A program made the position numbers and the translations under genes. The notes under the pieces are model-generated. The model was not told the DNA's origin. It saw only the letters and a program-made list of their open reading frames with translations, and ran no database searches. Positions 36,194-42,531 of a stretch of DNA of 64,000 bases are shown here, one piece after another; positions within the stretch are counted from its first letter, which is position 1, and each line of letters opens with the position of its first letter. Source of the stretch: Sphingobium sp. JS3065 (lineage in GTDB: Bacteria; Pseudomonadota; Alphaproteobacteria; Sphingomonadales; Sphingomonadaceae); NCBI RefSeq assembly GCF_026427355.1, contig NZ_CP102664.1, positions 2,728,001 through 2,792,000 on the forward strand, read 5' to 3'.

Positions 36194-36630
36194 CAAACCA
36201 TTCCGGTCAGGCGCATCAGCGCCACGGTCGCAAAACCGCTGCCTATGAACAAGGCCGTCGCCATGATCGAGCGGGGCGACAGGCGCGACAGGCCGCACAC
36301 GCCATGGCCGCTGGTGCACCCCGATCCCAGCCGGGTGCCATAGCCAACGATCAGGCCAGCGCCGATCATCAGTCCGGGAGCGGGAAAGGTCGCGGGAACA
36401 CCGCCTGCCAGCAGCGCCACCAGGAACGCGCCCAATGGCAGTCCGACGACGAACGCTATCGCCACGCCGCGCGGCGTGCCACTTGTCGACAGGCCGGTGG
36501 CCCGCGCTGTAAGCCCGCTAACCCCCGCGATCCGCCCCAGCCCCAACAGCATGATCGCCGCCGCCAGCCCGATCATCAGCCCACCGATGAGGCCTGCAAC
36601 CGGCTGCACCTCTGGAAAGTCGGGGATCAT
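36193..36630 (-). CDS. YeeE/YedE-type half-transporter, first half
   Basis: A 145-residue membrane protein with about four spans and the family motifs [13 protein letters not shown] and [20 protein letters not shown], including the two cysteines at the transport path. It pairs with the next gene to make a full YeeE-like transporter. The start overlaps the stop of the dioxygenase gene (ATGA). A five-gene overlap chain from here to tauE indicates tight co-translation. Confidence 0.85.
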   Translation of the reverse strand: MIPDFPEVQPVAGLIGGLMIGLAAAIMLLGLGRIAGVSGLTARATGLSTSGTPRGVAIAFVVGLPLGAFLVALLAGGVPATFPAPGLMIGAGLIVGYGTRLGSGCTSGHGVCGLSRLSPRSIMATALFIGSGFATVALMRLTGMV

Positions 36631-37565
36631 AGCTGGTTGACCGGAATCTTAAGGTAGGTGACGCCATTGTCGTCGGGCGGCGGCATATGGCCCGCGCGCA
36701 TATTGACCTGCACCGACGGCAGGATCAGCCGCGGCATCGCCAGCGTGGCGTCGCGCGCCTCGCGCATGGCGACGAAATCATCCTCGCTCACCCCGTCATG
36801 AGCATGGATGTTGGCACGGCGCTGCTCTGCGACCGTGGTTTCCCAGACATAATGATCGCGCCCTTCAGGCAGATAGTCGTGGCATAGGAACAACCGGGTT
36901 TCGGACGGCAATTCCAGTAGTCGGCGGAGCGACCGGAACAGGGTGCGCGCGTCGCCGCCGGGGAAGTCGGCGCGGGCCGTGCCATAATCTGGCATGAACA
37001 TAGTGTCGCCCACGAACACCGCGTCTCCGATGACATAAGCGACGCAGGCGGGAGTATGGCCCGGCACGTGCAGCACCGTCACGGCCAGAGTGCCGATCAT
37101 GAACTGGTCGCCATCAGCCCAGAGATGGTCGAAGTCCGATCCGTCGCGCTGAAAATCTGGGCCTGCGTTGAACAGCGTGCCGAAGGTCTGCTGCACCTCA
37201 CAGATATGCGCGCCGATCGCGATCTTTCCGCCCAGCTTCTGCTGAAGATGGGGTGCAGCCGACAGATGATCCGCATGGGCGTGGGTTTCCAGGTGCCAGT
37301 CGACACTCAGCCCCTGCTCTTCCACATAGGCGATGACGGGATCGGCTGCTTCATGCCCGGTGCGACCGGCGGCGGGGTCATAGGTCAGCACGCTGTCGAT
37401 CACCGCGGCGCGACGGGTTTCCGCATCATGCACCACATAGGTCACGGTGAAGGTCGGTGCGTCGAAGAAAGCCTTGACGACGGGTACGCCGCTCCTGGCG
37501 ACAGAGACTTGGACATACGCTTTCTCAAGTGCAGGGTCGGCCACGCGACTTTCCTTTGATTTCAT
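36627..37565 (-). CDS. Persulfide dioxygenase-like MBL-fold protein (ETHE1/Blh type)
   Basis: A 312-residue metallo-beta-lactamase-fold protein. THAHADH (residues 94-100) with the next histidine in VLHVPGHTPACVAYV and Asp in FVGDTMFMPDYG gives the mononuclear iron site of persulfide dioxygenases, and ADFPGGDARTLFRSLRRLL is typical of the Blh/ETHE1 branch. These enzymes oxidise glutathione persulfide to sulfite. No rhodanese domain is attached. It is first in the leftward operon. ATG 37565 is chosen because the alternative at 37580 would lie inside the predicted -10 box. Confidence 0.87.
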   Translation of the reverse strand: MKSKESRVADPALEKAYVQVSVARSGVPVVKAFFDAPTFTVTYVVHDAETRRAAVIDSVLTYDPAAGRTGHEAADPVIAYVEEQGLSVDWHLETHAHADHLSAAPHLQQKLGGKIAIGAHICEVQQTFGTLFNAGPDFQRDGSDFDHLWADGDQFMIGTLAVTVLHVPGHTPACVAYVIGDAVFVGDTMFMPDYGTARADFPGGDARTLFRSLRRLLELPSETRLFLCHDYLPEGRDHYVWETTVAEQRRANIHAHDGVSEDDFVAMREARDATLAMPRLILPSVQVNMRAGHMPPPDDNGVTYLKIPVNQL

Positions 37566-37568
37566 ATT

Positions 37569-37583
37569 TACATGTATCATGTA
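37569..37583. promoter_or_regulatory. Candidate operator of the sulfide operon (BigR/SqrR type)
   Basis: TACATG-ATA-CATGTA, read from 37583 to 37569, is a perfect 6+6 inverted repeat in a very AT-rich 40-bp block unlike the surrounding GC-rich DNA. It overlaps the predicted -10 hexamer of the leftward operon and lies between the two divergent units next to an ArsR-family gene. Binding by that regulator is inferred from position. Confidence 0.55.
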
Positions 37584-37606
37584 TTTATATAATTTTCAAC
37601 CGTCAA
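37578..37606 (-). promoter_or_regulatory. Predicted sigma70-type promoter of the sulfide operon
   Basis: On the minus strand TTGACG (37606-37601) is followed 17 bases later by TACATG (37583-37578). Initiation about seven bases further would fall within a few bases of the ATG at 37565, and no ribosome site precedes that ATG, so the first gene may have a leaderless or nearly leaderless transcript. Confidence 0.45.
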
Positions 37607-37645
37607 GGGCTTGCCACATTCCTCTGACGATTGCAGGACAGCGCC

Positions 37646-38269
37646 ATGAACGAGATTACGACCGCCCGCTCGACCCCGCTCCGTATCGGCTCCCCAGCGC
37701 CTGATTTTCGGGCGCGTTCCACCATGGGCGATTTTCAGCTGTCAGCGCTGCGCGGCCATTGGGTGATTTTCTTTTCCCATCCGGCTGACTTCACACCGGT
37801 ATGCAGCACTGAATTCGCGGCCCTTTCGCGGCGGCAGGCGGATTTTGACGCGCTCAACTGCCGGTTGGTCGGCCTGTCAGTGGACAGCCTCTACGCCCAT
37901 ATCGCCTGGGTTCGGGCGCTGAACGATCTGTTCGACGTGCAGGTCGGCTTCCCGATCATCGAAGATCCCAGCATGGCCGTGGGCCGTGCCTATGGCATGA
38001 TTGATGAGGATGCGACCAACAGCATGACCATGCGTTCGACCTTCTTCATCGACCCGCAGGGCGTCGTCCGAGCCACGACCGCCTATCCCCATAATGTCGG
38101 CCGGTCGGTCGAGGAGATGCTCCGCCTGCTGCACGCGCTGCAACGGGTCGATGGCGGGAGCAGCCTGACACCTGAAGGATGGGTACCGGGTCAACCCACA
38201 CTGCTGCCTGCCGCAGAAAGCGCCGACGCAGCATCCGACTGGTTCTGTCGGCTGGAGTTTCAGCCATGA
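37646..38269 (+). CDS. Peroxiredoxin (AhpC/TSA, 1-Cys/Prx6 type)
   Basis: A 207-residue thiol peroxidase. HPADFTPVCSTEFAALS near residue 50 holds the peroxidatic cysteine in the PxxxT/SxxC context, and the C-terminal half (TMRSTFFIDPQGVVRATTAY, GWVPGQPTLLP) fits the Prx6-like group. It detoxifies peroxides or organic persulfides. AGGA seven bases before ATG 37646. It diverges from the sulfide operon and its stop overlaps the arsR start (ATGA), so regulator and peroxiredoxin are made together. Confidence 0.9.
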   Translation: MNEITTARSTPLRIGSPAPDFRARSTMGDFQLSALRGHWVIFFSHPADFTPVCSTEFAALSRRQADFDALNCRLVGLSVDSLYAHIAWVRALNDLFDVQVGFPIIEDPSMAVGRAYGMIDEDATNSMTMRSTFFIDPQGVVRATTAYPHNVGRSVEEMLRLLHALQRVDGGSSLTPEGWVPGQPTLLPAAESADAASDWFCRLEFQP

Positions 38270-38649
38270 GCGCGCTTCATGAGAATCGCGAAGCCGCCAC
38301 TGTTGCCGCCGAAAAGATCAAGATTTTCGCCCAGCCGCAGCGGCTAATGATCCTGTCCTGCCTGCTGCGCGGCGAACGCAATGTGGGCGAGATCGCGGAT
38401 GTCACCGGCATCGGCCAGCCCGCGCTGAGCCAGCAATTGGCCGAATTGCGCCGCGCGGATCTCGTCCAGACGCGCAAGGAAGCCAAACTGGTTTGGTATA
38501 TGCTGGCAGACGACAACGTAGCGCTGTGTGTCCGCAATATAGAGGCGATCTTTGGCAGCGAGGGTAACCCTGTATTGCCGCCAGCGGCAAAGCCAGCTTC
38601 ACAGTTGCCACCAGCCCGCGGCGTCGCAGGTTTTGCCCGCGTCCTTTGA
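38266..38649 (+). CDS. ArsR-family repressor, BigR/SqrR-like persulfide sensor
   Basis: A 127-residue winged-HTH protein: KIFAQPQRLMILSCLLRGER (helices 1-2), GIGQPALSQQLAELRRADLV recognition helix, and the beta wing KEAKLVWYML. GIGQPALSQQL is the wording of the BigR/YgaV/SqrR branch. Two cysteines, C32 in helix 2 and C88 in the last helix, are placed like the persulfide-sensing pair of SqrR/BigR, which form a tetrasulfide and release DNA. The C32-C88 spacing seems somewhat shorter than in those proteins as I remember them, so the sensing role is an inference. Confidence 0.82.
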   Translation: MSALHENREAATVAAEKIKIFAQPQRLMILSCLLRGERNVGEIADVTGIGQPALSQQLAELRRADLVQTRKEAKLVWYMLADDNVALCVRNIEAIFGSEGNPVLPPAAKPASQLPPARGVAGFARVL

Positions 38650-38682
38650 CTGCAGAATTAAAGACCGGGCGGCCGGTTCAGT

Positions 38683-38814
38683 TTGATCTATAAGGCGACC
38701 AGGAATCTCCGGGCGGTCAAGCTTCTGCTTGGACACACGAAAATTGAAAGCACGGTCCGATATCTCGGAGTTGATGTAGAGGACGCTTTGACGTTGGCAG
38801 AAGGCACAGAAATC
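38683..38814 (+). pseudogene. Tyrosine recombinase (integrase) C-terminal fragment
   Basis: About 44 codons read NLRAVKLLLGHTKIESTVRY then [13 protein letters not shown], the end of a phage-type integrase with the active-site LGH and catalytic tyrosine region. The upstream part is absent; an in-frame stop lies shortly before. A remnant of an integrase that may once have mobilised the sulfide module or its neighbour. Confidence 0.75.
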
Positions 38815-38821
38815 CAATGTC

Positions 38822-38992
38822 GGCCTGGCTCCGCGCAACTGCGCGGTGTGCAAAGTGACATCGGCCAACGGCCGCCCGGCGGTGAAGCTGTCCGACAATC
38901 CCGCCAAGGCGACTGGCGATCCGAAGGAAATCGAGCGCTATTTGAGAGTGTTGGGTTCTGCCGGTCGCACAGCGTCCGCTGTTGCGGTGTGA
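38822..38992 (+). pseudogene. pncB: Nicotinate phosphoribosyltransferase (pncB) 3' fragment
   Basis: The frame ending in TGA at 38992 reads [18 protein letters not shown] and IERYLRVLG, matching the C-terminus of PncB (NGKPVAKLSD in E. coli). It is in a different frame from the integrase fragment just upstream and has no start. The rest of the gene is not in the window. Confidence 0.6.
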
Positions 38993-39147
38993 ACAGGGAA
39001 AGCTCCACGGTGTTTACGTCAAGCCGCGTTGAATGCCGCGATTCTTGAGGAAGAGAATCGGAATTTTGCCGGGCGAACGCTCATCTGGCCGCTTTTGATC
39101 TTTGAAAAAATCAAGTAATATCGTCTATTACGCACGACGACAGAATG

Positions 39148-39173
39148 ATTTGGCCGATCCCTTGGCCGATCCT
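39148..39173 (+). repeat. Direct repeat flanking fic (left copy)
   Basis: Two tandem copies of TTTGGCCGATCC (the second TTGGCCGATCC), separated by one C. A 24-of-25 identical copy lies at 40496-40521. The pair encloses the fic gene. Confidence 0.7.
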
Positions 39174-39192
39174 GCCGTCATTTCCCGCCCTC

Positions 39193-40443
39193 CTAAACCA
39201 TTGCATCAGGATACAGTTTCGGAAACAGCGTCTCCAGGGTATGACTTGGAAAGCGCAGCGAGACGGGCCCTTTCTCGGTCGAAGATGCGAGCAGGCCCGC
39301 TTCAGTCAGGTCCTTGAGCACTCTGCGCGCACTTCGCTCCGGCATACCGGTAAGACGCGCCGCTTCCCCACGCTCGAACTCACCGCGCCGAAGTGCCTCA
39401 AGGAGCAGGTAAACGGCCTCCGGAGCGAATTTTTCTTGCCGCGTAACCAAGCGCTCGATGCGCTTGGCGAGCGTATCGAGGTCGAACAGTTGCGTCATGA
39501 ATTCGAGCTGGTCGAGGGTAACCTTGAGGAACCATGTAGCGAATACGCTGAGCCCCTTGAGTGACAGGTTGCCCCTGCCGTCGCGATCACCCTGTCGCTG
39601 TTCATCGGCCCACGCCATGTGCTGCTTGTATTCCAACCGGCCCTCGGGACCGTCCGACAATCCGCGGGCGAGCCCGCGCGATATCGACCAAAGACCACGC
39701 GCTCCGATCCCGGCTTTGTGTGCCATTGCATGGCTCATCAAGCGACTGACGCGCCCGTTGCCATCCGGAAACGGGTGAATGTAGTTGAAGCGGTGATGCG
39801 CCGTCGCCATCGCGAGAATGCGTTTGCCCTTCCCGGGGCCGACAGCCAGCAACAGGTTGTCAGTGGGTTCAAAGGCAAATCGCCGGTAAAAGTAGTTCAT
39901 GAAATCGGGAACGCGGTCACTCGGCGGCGGAAGATGGCGGCCAATCTCGACGTCCTGCTCCTCGCCCTTGCGCCACTCCCCGGGGATCATCTGAAAGGAT
40001 CGGCCCCGGCCCTTGATGGCCAGCATCTCTTTGGTCGCCCCCTCATAGAAATCATGGTGGAGTTGCCGCAGGAAATCGGGAGCCGCCGGGTCGGGCAGGC
40101 ACCCTGCGGAAGCCAGCGCATCGATCCGAGCCTGAAGGCGAACATGAGCGACCGCCTCGATAAGAAGATCGCGCTTCTCATCTTCCTCATCGATCCGGGC
40201 CAAGGCGCGTTCGATGTCGCGCGGCCGCGTATTATGACCCTCTATGAGGTTGCTGTAGTAGGTGTTCATGATGCGCACCAAACCGGCGAGATTTTCCGCC
40301 GTTCGCGGATGCAGTTTTTGCCCCAGCGCCTCGCCCTTTGCGGCCACCTCGGCGATAAGGTCGGGAAGTTCGCCATCGGGTGCGTCTATACGCGCGGGCT
40401 CTATCGTGTCAGGCGCCTCTGAATTCATGCTTTGGCCGATCAT
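39193..40443 (-). CDS. Fic-family AMP-transferase with N-terminal inhibitory helix
   Basis: A 416-residue Fic protein that probably transfers AMP to a target hydroxyl. The active site HPFPDGNGR (residues 223-231) matches HPFx(D/E)GNGRxxR exactly. SNLIEG at 64-69 matches the (S/T)xxxE(G/N) inhibitory motif, so this is a class II, self-inhibited Fic. The C-terminus (TGMPERSARRVLKDLTEAGL) looks like a winged HTH. The start may be ATG 40443 or 40428; neither has a clear ribosome site. The gene is enclosed by 25-bp direct repeats and decayed mobile genes. Confidence 0.88.
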   Translation of the reverse strand: MIGQSMNSEAPDTIEPARIDAPDGELPDLIAEVAAKGEALGQKLHPRTAENLAGLVRIMNTYYSNLIEGHNTRPRDIERALARIDEEDEKRDLLIEAVAHVRLQARIDALASAGCLPDPAAPDFLRQLHHDFYEGATKEMLAIKGRGRSFQMIPGEWRKGEEQDVEIGRHLPPPSDRVPDFMNYFYRRFAFEPTDNLLLAVGPGKGKRILAMATAHHRFNYIHPFPDGNGRVSRLMSHAMAHKAGIGARGLWSISRGLARGLSDGPEGRLEYKQHMAWADEQRQGDRDGRGNLSLKGLSVFATWFLKVTLDQLEFMTQLFDLDTLAKRIERLVTRQEKFAPEAVYLLLEALRRGEFERGEAARLTGMPERSARRVLKDLTEAGLLASSTEKGPVSLRFPSHTLETLFPKLYPDAMV

Positions 40444-40495
40444 CTGAGGTGGAATAATCGCCGAATATCTTATGTTTTGCTCAATGCATAACTAA

Positions 40496-40521
40496 ATTTG
40501 GCCGATCCTTTGGCCGATCCT
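40496..40521 (+). repeat. Direct repeat flanking fic (right copy)
   Basis: TTTGGCCGATCC occurs twice in tandem, nearly identical to 39148-39173. A further half copy (TTTGGCCGATC) lies inside the fic start region at 40433-40443. The spacing and orientation suggest either a duplicated target or binding sites upstream of fic. Confidence 0.7.
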
Positions 40522-40955
40522 TGTGAACGGCAGCGATACGTCAACCTGGAAGCCTTCAACCGGAGATTGAGCACGACAACCCCTGCCGATGGCAGACAGC
40601 GACAAGTTTGGTGGCAAGATTCTCTGTGCTCCTGCCGAAGACGGACCAACCTTCTCGTTCATGGCAGGCTGTATTTGAACGCATGCCTTGCGGCAATTGA
40701 TCCCGCTAATCGCCCCGCACCATCTCTTCGAGCTCTTGCCGAGGCACCACGGCCGCAAGTCGAATCGCCCGGCGGAAAGGCATTTCTACGGCCTAAAGGG
40801 ACTCGAACTTGGGCCCAAAAAATTGCCAGGGCATCGGCGTGGGTATCACTCAAAAATCAGCAGGAAACGCCTCCGATCATCCCCGCATTTGCGGAACGTG
40901 ATTCCGGATTTGCAAGGTTGCGATGCGTGCCTTGGTCGTTCACCCAAGATCTATA
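40522..40955. other. 434-bp stretch without a supported gene
   Basis: No frame has both a ribosome site and recognisable similarity. The longest plus-strand frame starts within the direct repeat, has a composition unlike its neighbours and matches no family I know. Base composition is less GC-rich than the chromosome, consistent with decayed foreign DNA. Confidence 0.4.
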
Positions 40956-41350
40956 TTATTCGATCGTATAACCGAGTGCTCGATATCCGGTTCGCCGCTT
41001 TGCCGCCATACGGGCCAGCATCGGAACCGTTTCGTCGACATAATCGACAACGAGAACTTCCGTCTTGCCGGCATGCTGACGGTGCAGTCGTTCGACATAT
41101 TGAGCCAAAGTGCCTTTCCATGAGATGGGCATCGTCAGGAAAAGCGTGTCGAGCCGCTGGTCGTCAAATCCCTCTCCGATGTAACGTCCGGTTGCCAGAA
41201 TCAGACGCTCCTCATCGTCCGATACGCGCAACGCGGCTTGCGAAGCCTTGCGTTCGGTCGCCGACAGCCTCCCCGCAGAACGACGAGATTGCGCACAAAC
41301 CGTGAGAAACGGCGTTGCAGATAGTCGAGATGATCCCGCCGCTCGGTCAT
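40956..41350 (-). pseudogene. Superfamily II helicase C-terminal fragment, frameshifted
   Basis: The last ~70 codons read EERLILATGRYIGEGFDDQR, LFLTMPISWKGTLAQYVERL and HRQHAGKTEVLVVDYVDE, the C-terminal RecA-like lobe of a DEAD/DEAH helicase (motifs V and VI). About 50 codons upstream the homology continues in another frame (RRDHLDYLQRRF, FVRNLVVLRGG), so a frameshift lies near 41278. At about 41350 the sequence breaks into an IS5 transposase start. The N-terminal lobe is missing. Confidence 0.75.
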
Positions 41351-41481
41351 TTGCGAGGTCGCCCAACATGCGACGCGGGTGGCAGCAGTGGCTCCAGAAC
41401 CGCCCACTCGGCATCGGTCATATCACTTGGCAAAGTCAGCCCGCTTCGCGCATGAAGGGCGCGAGTGGTATCAGTCCACAT
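41347..41481 (-). pseudogene. IS5-family transposase N-terminal fragment
   Basis: From ATG 41481 the frame reads MWTDTTRALHARSGL and DMTDAEWAVLEPLLPP, the start of an IS427-group IS5 transposase, and stops after GRPRK where the helicase fragment begins. The DDE core is missing. The inserted element was evidently deleted together with the 5' part of the helicase gene. Confidence 0.8.
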
Positions 41482-41777
41482 CGTTGAATCCACGGTAGTT
41501 TTTGGCGAAACCCCTGAATCAACGACAGGCCAAGCCGTCAAGCTAACCTGCTGATACCAATCAACTTAATTTCCGATCAGACACTCAGAGGATAAACCGT
41601 GCGGGATCGCTGCGAAGCGGCCGATAGGCGCGGCGTCCGCAGCGACAATTCCGCTCTTCCACCCGCCTTTTTTTCCTGGTTCGATAAGCCTCTTTCATGA
41701 CCGTTTATCCCGACGCGAAGATGCTTGCCATTTTAGCGTTTATCGAGCTATCGAGCGCGTCTCGACCGGGGCTTGCC

Positions 41778-42425
41778 ATGTTGAACCTTTCCGCCGCTGC
41801 TACCGGTGACGCCGATCCCGCGCGGATCGCCGCGCATCCGCGCGTTCAGCGGGTTCCCAGCCGTGACCTGGTTCTTTTCATGCAGCGCGGCTTCCTCAGC
41901 GAGGCGGAGTGCGCGCAACTGATCGCCCGCATCGACGCGATCCGCCGCCCGTCCACGATAGCCGACGCCAATGGCGACACCACCTTCCGCACGAGCGAAA
42001 CCTGCGACCTAGACCCTGCCGATCCCCTGATCGCCGCAGTTGACGACAGGCTCGCGGCCTTTGCGGGCATCGATCCCGCCTTTGGCGAACCCATTCAGGG
42101 CCAACGCTACGATGTCGGCCAGCAATTCAAACCGCATACCGATTTCTTCGATCCCCATGGCGCGGACTTTGCGCGCTTCTGCTCGATCGCAGGCAATCGA
42201 ACATGGACGCTGATGGTTTATCTCAACGTGCCCGCCGCGGGCGGCGCCACCCGTTTCGTCAAGATCGGCAAGACGGTGCAACCGGAAACAGGCAAGCTGC
42301 TCGCCTGGAACAATCGCCTCGGGCCGGGCAGATATAATGACGCCAGCCTGCACCACGGCATGAAGGTGCGCAGCGGCGTCAAATATATCATCACCAAATG
42401 GTATCGCGAACGCGCCTGGGGTTAG
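41778..42425 (+). CDS. 2OG-Fe(II) oxygenase (prolyl 4-hydroxylase-like)
   Basis: A 215-residue dioxygenase with the double-stranded beta-helix of the P4Hc family: FKPHTDFFDPHG gives the HxD iron ligands, SLHHGMKVRSGVKY the distal histidine and the 2-oxoglutarate-binding Lys/Arg. RTWTLMVYLN is the usual central strand. The target is unknown; bacterial relatives hydroxylate prolines in proteins. ATG 41778 gives the family's usual beginning, but ATG 41697 is also in frame and neither has a strong ribosome site. It marks the return to chromosome-like DNA. Confidence 0.82.
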   Translation: MLNLSAAATGDADPARIAAHPRVQRVPSRDLVLFMQRGFLSEAECAQLIARIDAIRRPSTIADANGDTTFRTSETCDLDPADPLIAAVDDRLAAFAGIDPAFGEPIQGQRYDVGQQFKPHTDFFDPHGADFARFCSIAGNRTWTLMVYLNVPAAGGATRFVKIGKTVQPETGKLLAWNNRLGPGRYNDASLHHGMKVRSGVKYIITKWYRERAWG

Positions 42426-42531
42426 CCGCCGGCGCGAGTCCTGCCGTCCTTGCGGATGCGGAATGACATTGGCCCCCATGAAACGGCCGGCCCGCATGGC
42501 GGACCGGCCGGTCATTCCCCGGATAAGACGA

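Larger units (their letters stand above)
14231..41545. mobile_element. Mosaic accessory region behind tRNA-Leu
   Basis: From the tRNA-Leu 3' end to about 41.5 kb nearly every segment boundary is marked by a broken mobile or partial gene: resolvase relic (14.4 kb), trbL' and truncated trb operon (20-24.6 kb), IS21 (24.6-27.1 kb), integrase and pncB fragments (38.7-39.0 kb), helicase and IS5 transposase fragments (41.0-41.5 kb). The flanks on both sides read as ordinary chromosome. The extent is an inference; no att repeat was found, and it may be several insertions rather than one island. Confidence 0.45.

Noticed and set aside
14144..41545. Second copy of the tRNA-Leu 3' end as an att site near 41.5 kb
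   Set aside because: No stretch resembling the T arm plus acceptor end was found between 38 and 42 kb.
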